This document shows positions 34,629 through 43,943 of a stretch of 64,000 nt of DNA, piece after piece. The stretch is from assembly GCF_034653275.1 (NCBI RefSeq), contig NZ_JAYEES010000004.1:1426001-1490000 (forward strand), read 5' to 3'. Under the pieces are notes generated by a model, which was given only the letters and a program-made list of their open reading frames with translations, ran no database searches and was not told where the DNA came from. The stretch's first letter is position 1, and each line of letters starts with the position of its first letter. This DNA is from Nitrospirillum sp034653275 (GTDB taxonomy: Bacteria; Pseudomonadota; Alphaproteobacteria; Azospirillales; Azospirillaceae). Made by a program: the position numbers and the translations under genes.

Positions 34629-35231
34629 TCAGATGCCCATCAGCTTCAGCACTTCCTTCCGGCTCTTCTCTTCGTCCCGGAAAACACCCATCATCCGGCT
34701 GGTCTTCATGGCGACGTTGGGAGTGTTCACCCCGCGCGATGTCATGCAGCCATGCGTCGCCTCGATCACCACCGCCACACCCTGGGGCTTCAGGTGTTCC
34801 CAGATGCAGTCGGCGACCTCCGCCGTCAGGCGCTCCTGCACCTGCAGGCGGCGGGCGTAGGCGTGGAGCACCCGCGCCAGCTTGGAGATGCCGACCACAT
34901 GGTTGCGGGGCAGATAGGCGATGTGCGCCTTGCCCACGATGGGCGCCATGTGATGTTCGCAGTGGGACTGGAAGGGAATGTCCTTCAGCAGGACGATCTC
35001 GTCATAACCGCCGACCTCGTAGAACACCCGGTCCAGGTGGCGGCCCGGATCCTCGCCATAGCCGCGGCAATAGTCCCGCCAGGCCCGCGCCACCCGCTTG
35101 GGCGTGTCTTCCAGACCTTCGCGGCCGGGATCGTCGCCCGCCCATTCGATGAGGGTCCGTATGGCCTGTTGCACGGCCTCCGGCACATCAGCCGGATGGG
35201 TCGGAGCGGGCTTTGCTTGGGGTAGCGTCAT
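34629..35231 (-). CDS. folE: GTP cyclohydrolase I
   Basis: A 200-residue type I GTP cyclohydrolase, which converts GTP to 7,8-dihydroneopterin triphosphate. Zinc ligands are visible as C91 and the His pair in SHCEHHMAP, plus C162 in THGCMTSRG. The substrate motif GISKLARV with RRLQVQERLT is intact. Length is normal. It is unexpected between ACAD genes and an SDR/dienoyl-reductase set. It may be a housekeeping gene caught in the cluster, a second copy, or a supplier of a pterin cofactor. Confidence 0.96.
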   Translation of the reverse strand: MTLPQAKPAPTHPADVPEAVQQAIRTLIEWAGDDPGREGLEDTPKRVARAWRDYCRGYGEDPGRHLDRVFYEVGGYDEIVLLKDIPFQSHCEHHMAPIVGKAHIAYLPRNHVVGISKLARVLHAYARRLQVQERLTAEVADCIWEHLKPQGVAVVIEATHGCMTSRGVNTPNVAMKTSRMMGVFRDEEKSRKEVLKLMGI

Positions 35232-35366
35232 GCGTGTCGTCGTCCTGTCCGGCGCGAAAGGTGCCGGTGCTTGTGTTCCCTTGATCCTAGGGAGCGGCGT
35301 CTGGTTGGGACCAGCGGCGCTGCTGAAAACCGGCACCTCATCGCCTATCCGATCAGGCCCGCCCCC

Positions 35367-36125
35367 CTAGGCCCGGCGCCCGCCGCAGACCTCGGTATCC
35401 GTGCCGGTGATCATGGCGGCATCGTCGCTGCACAGGAAAAGGACGGTGGCCGCGATCTCCGCCGGCTGCACCGCCCGGGCGATGGACTGGCCGCCCCCGG
35501 CAATTTCGGCCTGCTGCTCGGCCGTGAACATGCGGGCGATGACCGGCGTGGCCACCAAGCCGGGGGAGACGCTGTTGACCCGCACGCCGCGCGCGGCGTA
35601 CAGGGCCGAGGCGTAGGCCGTCAGATGCACGACCGCGGCCTTGGCCGCGCCATAGGCCGGCGGGGCCGCTGGCGTGACCACCTTGCCCGACATGGACGCG
35701 GTGTTGACGATGGCGCCGCCCCCGTTGGCCAGCATCACCGGCAACTGGTGCTTCATCCCCAGCCAAGTGGCCGTCAGCGTGGTGGCCAGGGTCCAGTCCC
35801 AGTCCTCCCGCGTCGTGGTCTCGATCGTGCCGGGCCGGGAAAGGCCGACGTTGTTGACCGCGTGGGCCAGGGGGCCGAACGCCGCCACCGCGCCGGCGAC
35901 CAAAGCGGCCACGTCTTCTTCCCGCGTGCAGTCGGCGGCGATGAACCGCGCCAGCCCGCCGGCGGCCTGGATCTCGTCAACGACCGCGGCGCCGCCGGCC
36001 GCATCCAGATCGCCGATGACCACCCGCGCGCCCTCGGACGCGAAAGCCAGGGCCGTGGCCCGACCGATACCGGACGCGCCGCCGGTGACCAGCACCGGGC
36101 GCCCGGCGAAGCGCCGCTTCACCAT
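35367..36125 (-). CDS. Short-chain dehydrogenase/reductase
   Basis: A 252-residue classical SDR with TGGASGIG, the NNVG segment, a catalytic Ser in VNTASMSGK, the Y-G-A-A-K pair and the C-terminal ITGTDTEVCGG. The ATG at 36125 follows a GGAGGAA site and overlaps the end of the SnoaL-fold gene by 7 bp. It is co-transcribed with SnoaL, OYE-type and crotonase genes. A hydroxysteroid-type or 3-hydroxyacyl dehydrogenase role is plausible. Confidence 0.92.
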   Translation of the reverse strand: MVKRRFAGRPVLVTGGASGIGRATALAFASEGARVVIGDLDAAGGAAVVDEIQAAGGLARFIAADCTREEDVAALVAGAVAAFGPLAHAVNNVGLSRPGTIETTTREDWDWTLATTLTATWLGMKHQLPVMLANGGGAIVNTASMSGKVVTPAAPPAYGAAKAAVVHLTAYASALYAARGVRVNSVSPGLVATPVIARMFTAEQQAEIAGGGQSIARAVQPAEIAATVLFLCSDDAAMITGTDTEVCGGRRA

Positions 36126-36676
36126 ATCGGTTCCTCCGTCAATTGGGTGACGTTCGCGACATCGCCGCCCGCCCAGAAATCGCGCCATTGGGGGAAGTCG
36201 GCCGGCAGCCGGGGCGGCAGGTCATGATTGGGCCAGTCCTGGAATGGGGCGGTGGGTCGTGCCGACCAGTCGGCGCAATACCAGTGCTTTTCCCGCCGGC
36301 GGGTGAAGAACCACCGCCCATCGCGCCGGGCGTAATCGTCGAAATAGATGATGGCCATGATGACCCAGCGCCCAGCGTCCTCATGCTCCGCCCGGCAATA
36401 GACGGCGCCGGTGGCATGGTCGGCGTCGGCGAAATCCACCCGGTGACCGCAGATCAAATGGATGGACCGGTAGAACGTGCGCAACTGCGGTTCGATGATG
36501 CCGCGCAGGACCGGTCGTCCCTTGCCATGGCGTCCGCAATCCACGTCGTTCACGAACAGGCCCACCCACGCGTCCAAGTCCCGGCCATCCACCGCCAAGG
36601 CGTAACGGACGGGCAATTGCTGAATGGCGGCCAAGGATTCCAGCCGGTCCAGCCGACGGAGCACATCGTCCATCAT
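36119..36676 (-). CDS. SnoaL-like/NTF2-fold protein, possible dehydratase or isomerase
   Basis: A 185-residue cone-shaped NTF2-fold protein. The Y25-x4-D30 pair and H73 match the pattern of catalytic Tyr, Asp and His in SnoaL-family dehydratases such as the bile-acid 7alpha-dehydratase and scytalone dehydratase. A basic, aromatic C-terminal extension follows the fold. It overlaps the SDR gene and lies 4 bp from an OYE-type reductase. The dehydratase role is inferred from the residue pattern and the neighbours. Confidence 0.85.
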   Translation of the reverse strand: MMDDVLRRLDRLESLAAIQQLPVRYALAVDGRDLDAWVGLFVNDVDCGRHGKGRPVLRGIIEPQLRTFYRSIHLICGHRVDFADADHATGAVYCRAEHEDAGRWVIMAIIYFDDYARRDGRWFFTRRREKHWYCADWSARPTAPFQDWPNHDLPPRLPADFPQWRDFWAGGDVANVTQLTEEPIW

Positions 36677-36680
36677 GCCC

Positions 36681-37823
36681 TCAGGTCAGTCGTTTCAGGT
36701 TTTCAGGGTCGAAAGGCTTGAAGGGCTGGCCCGCCCGGGCCTTGAGCAGCCATTCGGGATCGTTGAGCAGCGCGCGCCCCACGCCCACGAGGTCGAACTC
36801 CCCGCGCCCGAACCGCTCGATCACCAGGGGCAGGTTGTCATCCACCGCTTGGCTGTCGTCGATGTGCTTGGCCAGGCCGCGTCCCTTGCCGAAGCCCACG
36901 CCACCGACCGTCATGGCCAGCCGACCCGTCAGCGTGCGGCACCAACCCGCCAAGTTCAGGATGGAGCCGGCGAAAAGCGGGCTATCGAAAAAGCGCTGGC
37001 TGCCATCGAAGACATCGACACCGGCCTCCGCCAGGGGCGCCAGCAATGCCGCCAACTCGTCCGGCGTATCGGCGATGCGCGCCGTATAGTCCTGCATCTT
37101 GAACTGGGAGAGGCGCAGGGCGATCGGCACCTCCGTCCCCACGGCGGCGCGGATGGCGCGGATGACGGCGGCGCCGAACGCGGCCCGTCTGCCGGCATCC
37201 CCACCCCAGCGGTCCAGCCGCCGGTTGGTGTAGCGCCACAGAAAGCTGTCGATCAGGTAACCGTGGGCACCGTGGACGGCGATGCCGTCGAAACCCAGTT
37301 CCCGCGCTTGCAGGGCGGATCGGGCATAAGCGTCGATCACGTCCTGGATTTCGCCGTCGGTCATGGGGCGGGTTGGCGTTGCCGCCCTTGACCGCGCCTC
37401 ATGCGGGATGGAAATGATGCCGTCGGCCGGCCCCCAGATGCCCGAGGGACGTAGGGCGAGGCGGTGGGTGCCGGAAGTGTCGCCGGCATATTCAACGTTC
37501 CACATCGGCCCCTGATGCCACAGCTGCGCCCAGATGGCGCCTCCGGCCGCGTGCACCCCGTCGACCACGATGCGCCAGCCAGCCAGCGCCGCCTCGCCAT
37601 GGAGACGCGGCACGCCGGGGTGGTCCACCGCTTGCGGATGATCGATGCCAACGCCCTCGGTGATGATCAGGCCGACACCGGCTGCGGCCCGCCGGCGGTA
37701 GTAGGCGGCCACCTCGGCGCTAGGTACGCCGCCCGGGCACTGATAGCGGGACATGGGCGCCATCACCACCCGGTTGGCCAGCCGCGTCCCCCGGATGGTG
37801 AGGGGCTGGAACAACGCTTCCAT
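36681..37823 (-). CDS. NADH:flavin oxidoreductase (old yellow enzyme / 2,4-dienoyl-CoA reductase FMN domain)
   Basis: A 380-residue FMN TIM barrel. Motifs are RVVMAPMSRYQ, the substrate-binding GIAVHGAHGYLIDSFLW and a C-terminal phosphate-binding GVGRALL. It ends after the barrel, so it lacks the iron-sulphur and FAD domains of the full dienoyl-CoA reductases. It would reduce an activated C=C bond, for example an enone ring or dienoyl-CoA. It starts 3 bp after the upstream crotonase gene ends. Confidence 0.92.
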   Translation of the reverse strand: MEALFQPLTIRGTRLANRVVMAPMSRYQCPGGVPSAEVAAYYRRRAAAGVGLIITEGVGIDHPQAVDHPGVPRLHGEAALAGWRIVVDGVHAAGGAIWAQLWHQGPMWNVEYAGDTSGTHRLALRPSGIWGPADGIISIPHEARSRAATPTRPMTDGEIQDVIDAYARSALQARELGFDGIAVHGAHGYLIDSFLWRYTNRRLDRWGGDAGRRAAFGAAVIRAIRAAVGTEVPIALRLSQFKMQDYTARIADTPDELAALLAPLAEAGVDVFDGSQRFFDSPLFAGSILNLAGWCRTLTGRLAMTVGGVGFGKGRGLAKHIDDSQAVDDNLPLVIERFGRGEFDLVGVGRALLNDPEWLLKARAGQPFKPFDPENLKRLT

Positions 37824-37826
37824 GGC

Positions 37827-38630
37827 TCAGCGCCCGACGAAGACAGGCGCACGCTTCTCGAAGAAGGCCTTGCGCTTTTCGGCGGTGTCCTCGGTCGACT
37901 GGCTGATGAAGATGGCCCTGTTCTCCAACTCCATCGCCGCCTGCAGGCTGCCCGCATCGGCGTTCAGCCACAGGGTCTGCTTGGTCAAGGCGATGCCGAT
38001 GGGGCTGTTGGCCTGGACGCTGGCAGCAAGGGCCAGCGCCTCGTCCATCAGGCGATCATCCTCCACCGTCCTCAGCACGAGGCCGATGGCGGCCGCCTCC
38101 TCCGCCGGCACCGACCGGCCGGTCAGCAGCAGCTCGGCCGCGCGCTGGGCGCCCACGGCCCGGGGAAGGAGGTAGCTGAGCCCCAGTTCATGCCCCGTGC
38201 CGGCGTTATGGAAGGCGTTGACGAAGCGGGCCGAGCGCGCGGCGATGGCGATGTCGGCCGCCAGGGCCAGGGAGTAGCCGGCCCCCGCCGTGACACCGTT
38301 CACGGCGGCGATGATCGGCTGTGGCAAGGCGCGCATCAGCAATGGGATGCTGCCCAGCTTCGCCAGGATGGCCCGGCTGGTCTGGGCCTTGCCCTGCCCT
38401 TCCGGCACCCAGGCGGGGTTGCCGCCGCTGCGCAAGTCATGCCCCGCGCAAAAGGCCCGGCCGGCACCGGTGAGGATCACCACCTGGACGGTGGGGTCGA
38501 AGCGCACGGCCTCCAGCGCGGCGATCAAGGCCTCGTAGGTGCTGTAGGCCAGGGCGTTCAAGGCGTCCGGGCGGTTGAGCGTCAGGCGGCAAACCCCCGG
38601 CGCCGGCATGTCGCGCAGAATTTCGTCCAT
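37827..38630 (-). CDS. Enoyl-CoA hydratase/isomerase
   Basis: A 267-residue crotonase with RAFCAGHDLRSGG and VNGVTAGAGYSLALAAD forming the oxyanion hole. A C-terminal STEDTAEKRKAFFEKR segment is typical of the PaaG-like branch, which includes isomerases. It is the first gene of the leftward OYE/SnoaL/SDR set and diverges from the CoA-transferase gene across 284 bp. Confidence 0.92.
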   Translation of the reverse strand: MDEILRDMPAPGVCRLTLNRPDALNALAYSTYEALIAALEAVRFDPTVQVVILTGAGRAFCAGHDLRSGGNPAWVPEGQGKAQTSRAILAKLGSIPLLMRALPQPIIAAVNGVTAGAGYSLALAADIAIAARSARFVNAFHNAGTGHELGLSYLLPRAVGAQRAAELLLTGRSVPAEEAAAIGLVLRTVEDDRLMDEALALAASVQANSPIGIALTKQTLWLNADAGSLQAAMELENRAIFISQSTEDTAEKRKAFFEKRAPVFVGR

Positions 38631-38914
38631 GGATGCGGCCCTCTACCCCTGTCCCACCCTTAACGGTGCGGTGGAGCCGATTTACTGCGTCCATGGCGAT
38701 GCCGCGAGCATGGGTGCCGCAAAAGCCCTTCCCATCATGGGAGCGATGGCGCCGCTGGCGGCCTGTTCCATCCCGTATATCGCGGATGTGAACAGGTGCG
38801 GTGCGGAGAGCCCATCCCCTTGCCAACCGCGCGCACGACGGTGTGGAACGGCGGAAAGGGGAACGCGACGTGGGTGCCGCCACCCCGTGGCATTCAAGAA
38901 AAAGGAAGACTCAC

Positions 38915-40144
38915 ATGGCCGATCTGCCGTTGACCAGCGTTCGGGTCCTGGACCTGTCTCGGGTGCTGGCGGGCCCTCTGGCAGCGCAAATGCTGGCCGA
39001 CCTGGGCGCCGACGTCATCAAGGTGGAACGGCCGGGCACCGGCGATGACTCGCGGGTCTTCGGCGCCCCTTACCTCAGGGGCCCCGATGGGCAACCTACC
39101 CGGGAGAATGCCTTCTATCTCTCCGCGAATCGCAACAAAAGGTCGGTCACGGTCAACATCGCATGCGCCAGGGGCCAGGACATCATTCGACAGCTGGCGG
39201 CCAAGGCCGACGTGGTGTTGGAAAACTACAAGGTCGGCGATCTGAAGCGTTACGGCCTGGATTACGAGTCCATCCGCGCCCTCAATCCCGGTGTCATCTA
39301 CTGTTCCGTCACCGGCTATGGCCAATCGGGCCCCTATGCCAAGAAGCCCGGCTACGACGCTGTCTTCCAGGGGCAGAGCGGCCTGATGAGCGTCACCGGC
39401 CACCCGGACCATAAGCCGGGCGGGGGGCCGATGAAGGTGGGCCCCAGCATCGCCGACGTCATTACGGGCCTGAACGTGTCCAACGCCATCCTGGCCGCCC
39501 TGTACAGCCGGGACGCCAATGGCGGGGTGGGCCAGTACATCGACGTGGCCTTGCTGGACTGCATGGTGGCTGCGCTGTCGCACTATGCCCAGATCTATCT
39601 GACGTCGGGTGAGGTGCCGGTGCGCCGGGGCACCCAGGGTAACGGCGGCATGCCCTCCACCCTGTTCCCGTGCAGCGACGGCGCCATCATGCTGACCGCC
39701 GGCAACGACGTTCAGTACGGGCGGCTGTGCGACGCGGTGGAACGGCCGGACCTCGCCACACATCCCCTGTTCCACACCAACATCCTGCGTGTGGAAAACC
39801 GCGACGCCCTGACGGCCGAGTTCGACGCCATTTTCCGCCAGAACACCGTCGGCCACTGGCTGGAGCGGCTGGACGCCTTCGGCATACCCAGCGGGCCGAT
39901 CAACACCCTGGATCAGGTCTTCGCCGACCCGCAGATGCGCCATCGCGGCATGGCCGTGCCGGCCCCTCACCCGCTGGCGCCGGATCTGCAGGTACTGCGC
40001 AACCCGCTGCACTTCTCCACCACGCCCATCACCCGCTATGACGCCCCGCCCATGCTGGGCCAGCACACCGATGCTGTGCTGGCCCAGGAACTGGGCTTCG
40101 ATGCTGACACGCTGGCGGGGCTACGGGCGGAGGGCGTTATTTAA
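38915..40144 (+). CDS. CaiB/BaiF-family (class III) CoA-transferase
   Basis: A 409-residue class III CoA-transferase, which moves CoA between carboxylates. Family landmarks are RVLAGPLAAQMLADLGADVIKVE near the N-terminus (positions about 10-35), NRNKRSVTV, ENYKVG and YGQSGPY. The ATG at 38915 follows an AAAAGGAAG site; the frame upstream is low-complexity. It could recycle CoA onto the growth substrate without ATP. It converges on a GMC oxidoreductase gene with only 2 bp between stop codons. Confidence 0.94.
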   Translation: MADLPLTSVRVLDLSRVLAGPLAAQMLADLGADVIKVERPGTGDDSRVFGAPYLRGPDGQPTRENAFYLSANRNKRSVTVNIACARGQDIIRQLAAKADVVLENYKVGDLKRYGLDYESIRALNPGVIYCSVTGYGQSGPYAKKPGYDAVFQGQSGLMSVTGHPDHKPGGGPMKVGPSIADVITGLNVSNAILAALYSRDANGGVGQYIDVALLDCMVAALSHYAQIYLTSGEVPVRRGTQGNGGMPSTLFPCSDGAIMLTAGNDVQYGRLCDAVERPDLATHPLFHTNILRVENRDALTAEFDAIFRQNTVGHWLERLDAFGIPSGPINTLDQVFADPQMRHRGMAVPAPHPLAPDLQVLRNPLHFSTTPITRYDAPPMLGQHTDAVLAQELGFDADTLAGLRAEGVI

Positions 40145-40146
40145 AC

Positions 40147-41799
40147 TCAGGCCGCGTCCTCGCGGATCATGTCCGCGGCCTTTTCGGCGATCACCACCGT
40201 CGGCGCGTGCGTGTTGGCCGACACCAGGCTGGGCATGACCGAGGCGTCGACCACCCGCAACCCCGCTATCCCCCGCACCCGAAGGCGCGCGTCCAGCACG
40301 CTCCGGTCATCGCCACCCATGGCGCAGGTGCCGACGGGATGATAGGCGGTGGTCCCCGTCTTGCGGGCGAAGGCCAGCAACGCCTCATCACCCTGGCGCT
40401 CGGTGCCGGGGATCAGCTCATGGTCCAGGTAGGGAGCCAGGGCTGGTTGCTTCAGCACCCGCCGGCACCAGGCGATACCGGCGACCATGATGCGCTGGTC
40501 CGCCTCATCCTCAAGATAATGCGGCAAGATGGCGGGCGTCTCCCGCACATCGGCGCTGCGCACGTGGACACTGCCGCGCGACCGCGGGCGCATGACATAG
40601 CTGGCAATGGTGATGCCCGGTTCCCGTTCCATGGTGACACGCCCGGTCTTGAGGGTGGCGGCCCCATCCACGGTGCCCGGGCTGGCGAAGAACTGCAGAT
40701 CGGGCAGGTCCATCGCCGGGTCCGACTTCAGGAAAGCCGTGAGGTTGGAGCCGCCCAGGGCCAGGAGACCGGAGCGGTCCATCATATAGCGCAGCATCTG
40801 CCCCATCAGCCCCGCCCCCCGCGACAGGGCGTTGAAGCTGGGGGCGCCCGGGCGCAGCCTTGCCTTGACCGAGCAGGAATAGTGGTCGGCCAGGTTTTCA
40901 CCCACACCCGGGCTATCGATGACCGGCGTGATGCCCAAGGCCGCCAGACGCTGGGCCTGGCCGATACCCGATACCTCCAGCAGTTGGGGCGACGCGATGG
41001 AGCCGCCTGACAACAGCACCTCGCGCTTGGCCTTGGCGGTCATCAGTCGGCCGTCCTGCATGTATTCGATACCCACGACACGTCGGCCCTCAAAAAGCAG
41101 GCGGGTTGCCTGGGCGCGGATCTCCAGCCACAGGTTGGGACGGCGCAAGGCCGGATGCAGGTAGGTGACGGCGGTGGAGCGGCGCAGCCCCTTGCTGATG
41201 TTCAGGCGCGTGCGCATGACCCCTTCGCGCGCCGGCCCGTTAAGATCGGGGCTCAAGGGCGCCCCCGCCTCCTGAAATGCCCGCAACATCGCCTCCAGCA
41301 TGGGGTGATGGATCTGGGGGTCGGTCACATCCAGGGGCCCGCCCTTGCCGGCACCCGGATCATCCGATCGCCCCGCCTGGTTTTCCACCCGGCGAAACAG
41401 CGGCTCGAGATCGGACCAGGCCCAGCCGACGCATCCCAGCTGCCGCCAACCGTCGTAGTCCTCCGGTAGCCCGCGCATGTACAGCATACCGTTGATGGAC
41501 GATGAGCCGCCCAGGACCTTGCCCCGGGGGACGGCGTAGCGCCGGCCGTCCGTGCTGGGGTCCGGCTCGCTCTTGTAGTTCCAGTTGACCTTGGGATCCG
41601 ACAGCAGCCGTGTGAAACCAGCCGGCAGGTGGATGTTGACGTTGCTGACGAACTGCATCGGGCTATGGAGCGGCCGGTCATCACCCCCAGCCTCCAGCAA
41701 CAGCACGCGGGTCCGGCCATCCGCCGACAGCCGGTTGGCCAGGACGCATCCCGCTGATCCCGCGCCAATGACGATGTAATCGGCCTCAACCGGCGCCAT
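40147..41799 (-). CDS. GMC-family FAD oxidoreductase (choline/alcohol dehydrogenase-like)
   Basis: A 550-residue flavoprotein with the ADP-binding motif GAGSAGCVLANRL at the N-terminus and the GMC signature GKVLGGSSSINGMLYMRG. The catalytic His lies in TAYHPVGTCAMGG, paired with a second His in SANTHAP. It oxidises a primary or secondary alcohol with a membrane or soluble acceptor. The ATG at 41799 follows a strong GGAGGAGGAATT site. It lies 52 bp after the TauD gene in the same direction. Confidence 0.94.
   Translation of the reverse strand: MAPVEADYIVIGAGSAGCVLANRLSADGRTRVLLLEAGGDDRPLHSPMQFVSNVNIHLPAGFTRLLSDPKVNWNYKSEPDPSTDGRRYAVPRGKVLGGSSSINGMLYMRGLPEDYDGWRQLGCVGWAWSDLEPLFRRVENQAGRSDDPGAGKGGPLDVTDPQIHHPMLEAMLRAFQEAGAPLSPDLNGPAREGVMRTRLNISKGLRRSTAVTYLHPALRRPNLWLEIRAQATRLLFEGRRVVGIEYMQDGRLMTAKAKREVLLSGGSIASPQLLEVSGIGQAQRLAALGITPVIDSPGVGENLADHYSCSVKARLRPGAPSFNALSRGAGLMGQMLRYMMDRSGLLALGGSNLTAFLKSDPAMDLPDLQFFASPGTVDGAATLKTGRVTMEREPGITIASYVMRPRSRGSVHVRSADVRETPAILPHYLEDEADQRIMVAGIAWCRRVLKQPALAPYLDHELIPGTERQGDEALLAFARKTGTTAYHPVGTCAMGGDDRSVLDARLRVRGIAGLRVVDASVMPSLVSANTHAPTVVIAEKAADMIREDAA
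40150..40184 (+). terminator. Terminator candidate inside the convergent GMC gene
   Basis: GGCCGCG at 40150-40156 pairs with CGCGGCC at 40174-40180, followed by TTTT. It lies 6 bp after the CoA-transferase stop and within the 3' end of the opposite gene. The loop is long (17 nt), so strength is uncertain. Confidence 0.4.
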
Positions 41800-41851
41800 A
41801 ATTCCTCCTCCGCTTTTTATTGTTTCAACAGGCCGGCCGCGCCATGGCGTC

Positions 41852-42760
41852 CTACCGGAACAGGGCCGGCACGCCCTTGGTGCTGATGCGGTACAGCAGG
41901 CGGCGCTCCCCCTCGGCGTCCGAATAGACGATGGGGGTCGCGCTGTGGACGGTGCTGTAGTTGTCCCAAAGCACGATGTCGCCCGGCAGCACTTTGTAGC
42001 TGATGCGAAATTGCGTCTGGACCACATGGGTCCGCAGGTGCCGGATTAGTGTTGTGGCGGCATCCTGGTCCATGCCGTCGACGCCGCAGGCGGTCCCTGA
42101 CGTGAACAAGGCCCGCCGCCCAGTCACCGGATGGCGCATGATCAGGGGGTGGCGTTGCCGGGGCATGTCCCGCTTGGGCCGGTTGGGGTCCGGCGGCGTT
42201 TCACCCTCGATCCAGGGGGCCGCCCCCAACTCGTGGATGGCGACCAAGCCCTCCAGCGCCATCTGGCGGCTGACCGGCAAGGCGTCGAAGGCAGCGGCCG
42301 TGCTGGCGAACAGCGTCTCCCCGCCGTCGCGCGGGGCTTCCTTGCCATACAGCATGGTGATCGCCGCCGGCTCCGCCTCATAACTACCGTCGGAATGCCA
42401 GTGAACGGCGCCATCCCGCATGGCGAGCGGCGTGGCCGGGTCGTTGTTGATCCGGATCATCTCCGGATGCTCCTGGCCACGATGCTCCTTGATGAAGAAT
42501 TCCAGGGGACGCCCCCATTGGCGTCCAAAACGGACGTACTCCGCATCCGACAACGCCTGGCCCTTGATGACCAGGACGCCGCGCTGGTGCAGCAGGTCGA
42601 TCAGCGCGCGCATCGTCCGCGGGTTGTCGAGGACGGCGGCGAGATCAAGGCCGGCGATCACGCTGCCCAGGACGGGGCTCAACGGCGTCGAGGCGAGGGT
42701 GGGCGCGGAGGTGGAGATGAGGGACACGGCCAGCGGGACTCCCAGGCGGATGGCTTCCAT
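41852..42760 (-). CDS. TauD/TfdA-family Fe(II)/2-oxoglutarate-dependent dioxygenase
   Basis: A 302-residue dioxygenase with H122-x-D124 in HWHSDGSY and a distal His at about 272 in STVHSATP. An Arg-rich C-terminal strand (ERRLLYRIS) supplies the 2-oxoglutarate anchor. It is the second member of this family in the window but is not a close copy of the first. It precedes the GMC gene and diverges from an SDR across 139 bp. Substrate unknown. Confidence 0.9.
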   Translation of the reverse strand: MEAIRLGVPLAVSLISTSAPTLASTPLSPVLGSVIAGLDLAAVLDNPRTMRALIDLLHQRGVLVIKGQALSDAEYVRFGRQWGRPLEFFIKEHRGQEHPEMIRINNDPATPLAMRDGAVHWHSDGSYEAEPAAITMLYGKEAPRDGGETLFASTAAAFDALPVSRQMALEGLVAIHELGAAPWIEGETPPDPNRPKRDMPRQRHPLIMRHPVTGRRALFTSGTACGVDGMDQDAATTLIRHLRTHVVQTQFRISYKVLPGDIVLWDNYSTVHSATPIVYSDAEGERRLLYRISTKGVPALFR

Positions 42761-42899
42761 ACCCTTTTGTCTACGCCCGCCCCGATGCCATCAGGGAGTC
42801 CCCGGCCCGCAATCATCGCCGCTGTGATGACTGGCGCGGGACCGTTTTCAAGGATGCGATGCGCGCTTATCACCGTTCTTATTGGATGGAGACGTGAAG

Positions 42900-43688
42900 A
42901 TGACCTCGCTGTTTTCATTGGCCGGCCGCACTGCCCTGGTCACCGGCGCCTCTCGCGGCCTGGGCCGGGCCGTCGCGCTGGGCTATGCCCAGGCCGGTGC
43001 CGACCTGATCCTGGCAGCGCGGGACACCGCCAAGCTGGAAGCCGTTGCCGATGAAGTCCGCGCCCTGGGTGCAAAGGCCCGGATCCAGGCCTTCGACCTG
43101 GGTGACCTGGATGCCGTCGAGGCGGCGGGCGAAGCCTTGGCAGCCGACGGTCGGGCCATCGACATCCTTGTGAACAACGGCGCCATCGCCGGCTGGGGGC
43201 CGCTGGCCACGTCGACGCTGACGGACTGGCAACGGATGTTCGACGTCAATGTCGCGTCGATGTACCTGCTGTGCCGCGCTCTCGGTCCGGCCATGGCGGC
43301 GCGCGGCTGGGGCCGCATCATCAACTTCGCCTCGTATGTTGCCGAGACGGGGCGCCCCAACCTGTCCGCCTACACCGCGAGCAAGCATGCCGTGCTGGGG
43401 CTGACCCGCGCGGTCGCCGCCGAGTTCGCTCCGCAGGGTGTGACCTGCAATGCCATCGCCCCCGGCTTCTTCGATACCGACATGGCGGCACCCACCGTCG
43501 GCCACCCCCAACGCGCCAAGATTTTCCGCGACGCCATCGCCATGGCGCGGTTCGGTGATGCCCGTGAGATCGTCGGCCCCGCCCTGTTCCTCGCCTCCGA
43601 CGCGTCCTCGTATGTGACGGGGCATGCGCTGCACGTGGATGGCGGCGTCGCCGGAATCATGTCGCTGCCCGTCGTGGTGGAGACCTGA
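42900..43688 (+). CDS. Short-chain dehydrogenase/reductase
   Basis: A 262-residue classical SDR with TGASRGLG, the NNGA segment, catalytic Ser in NFASYVAETG, the Y-T-A-S-K pair and a C-terminal VTGHALHVDGG. The ATG at 42900 follows a GGAGACGTGAAG site; a TTG at 42882 is less likely. It resembles gluconate/hydroxysteroid-type dehydrogenases, and the substrate is not determined. Confidence 0.92.
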   Translation: MTSLFSLAGRTALVTGASRGLGRAVALGYAQAGADLILAARDTAKLEAVADEVRALGAKARIQAFDLGDLDAVEAAGEALAADGRAIDILVNNGAIAGWGPLATSTLTDWQRMFDVNVASMYLLCRALGPAMAARGWGRIINFASYVAETGRPNLSAYTASKHAVLGLTRAVAAEFAPQGVTCNAIAPGFFDTDMAAPTVGHPQRAKIFRDAIAMARFGDAREIVGPALFLASDASSYVTGHALHVDGGVAGIMSLPVVVET

Positions 43689-43943
43689 CCCAACCGTTTT
43701 GCCCGTTATCGAAATCGCCTATCCGATCCCTCACCATTCGGGGTATGCGCCCGCTTCCGGGGCCCGTCGTTCCCAGTTAGAAAAGTTCCGAGACCTTCAT
43801 CGTCTAAATGCTCACAGCCTCACCGCAAGAGGTTTGCTGAGGAAACCTTAATCATAGGGGCCGCAAGCTGCCCCATGGTCGGGGCTTCGCGTTCAGAGCG
43901 GCCGGTGAAGCCTGATAAATGAAAAAATAGACGGGAGGATTTG
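43689..43943. promoter_or_regulatory. Intergenic region upstream of the TonB-dependent receptor
   Basis: A 255-bp non-coding stretch. It holds a short inverted repeat (AGGTTT and AAACCT arms, 7-nt loop) near 43829-43847 and an A-rich run (GAAAAAATAG) just before the receptor's ribosome site. No confident -35/-10 pair or known operator was seen. Confidence 0.4.
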
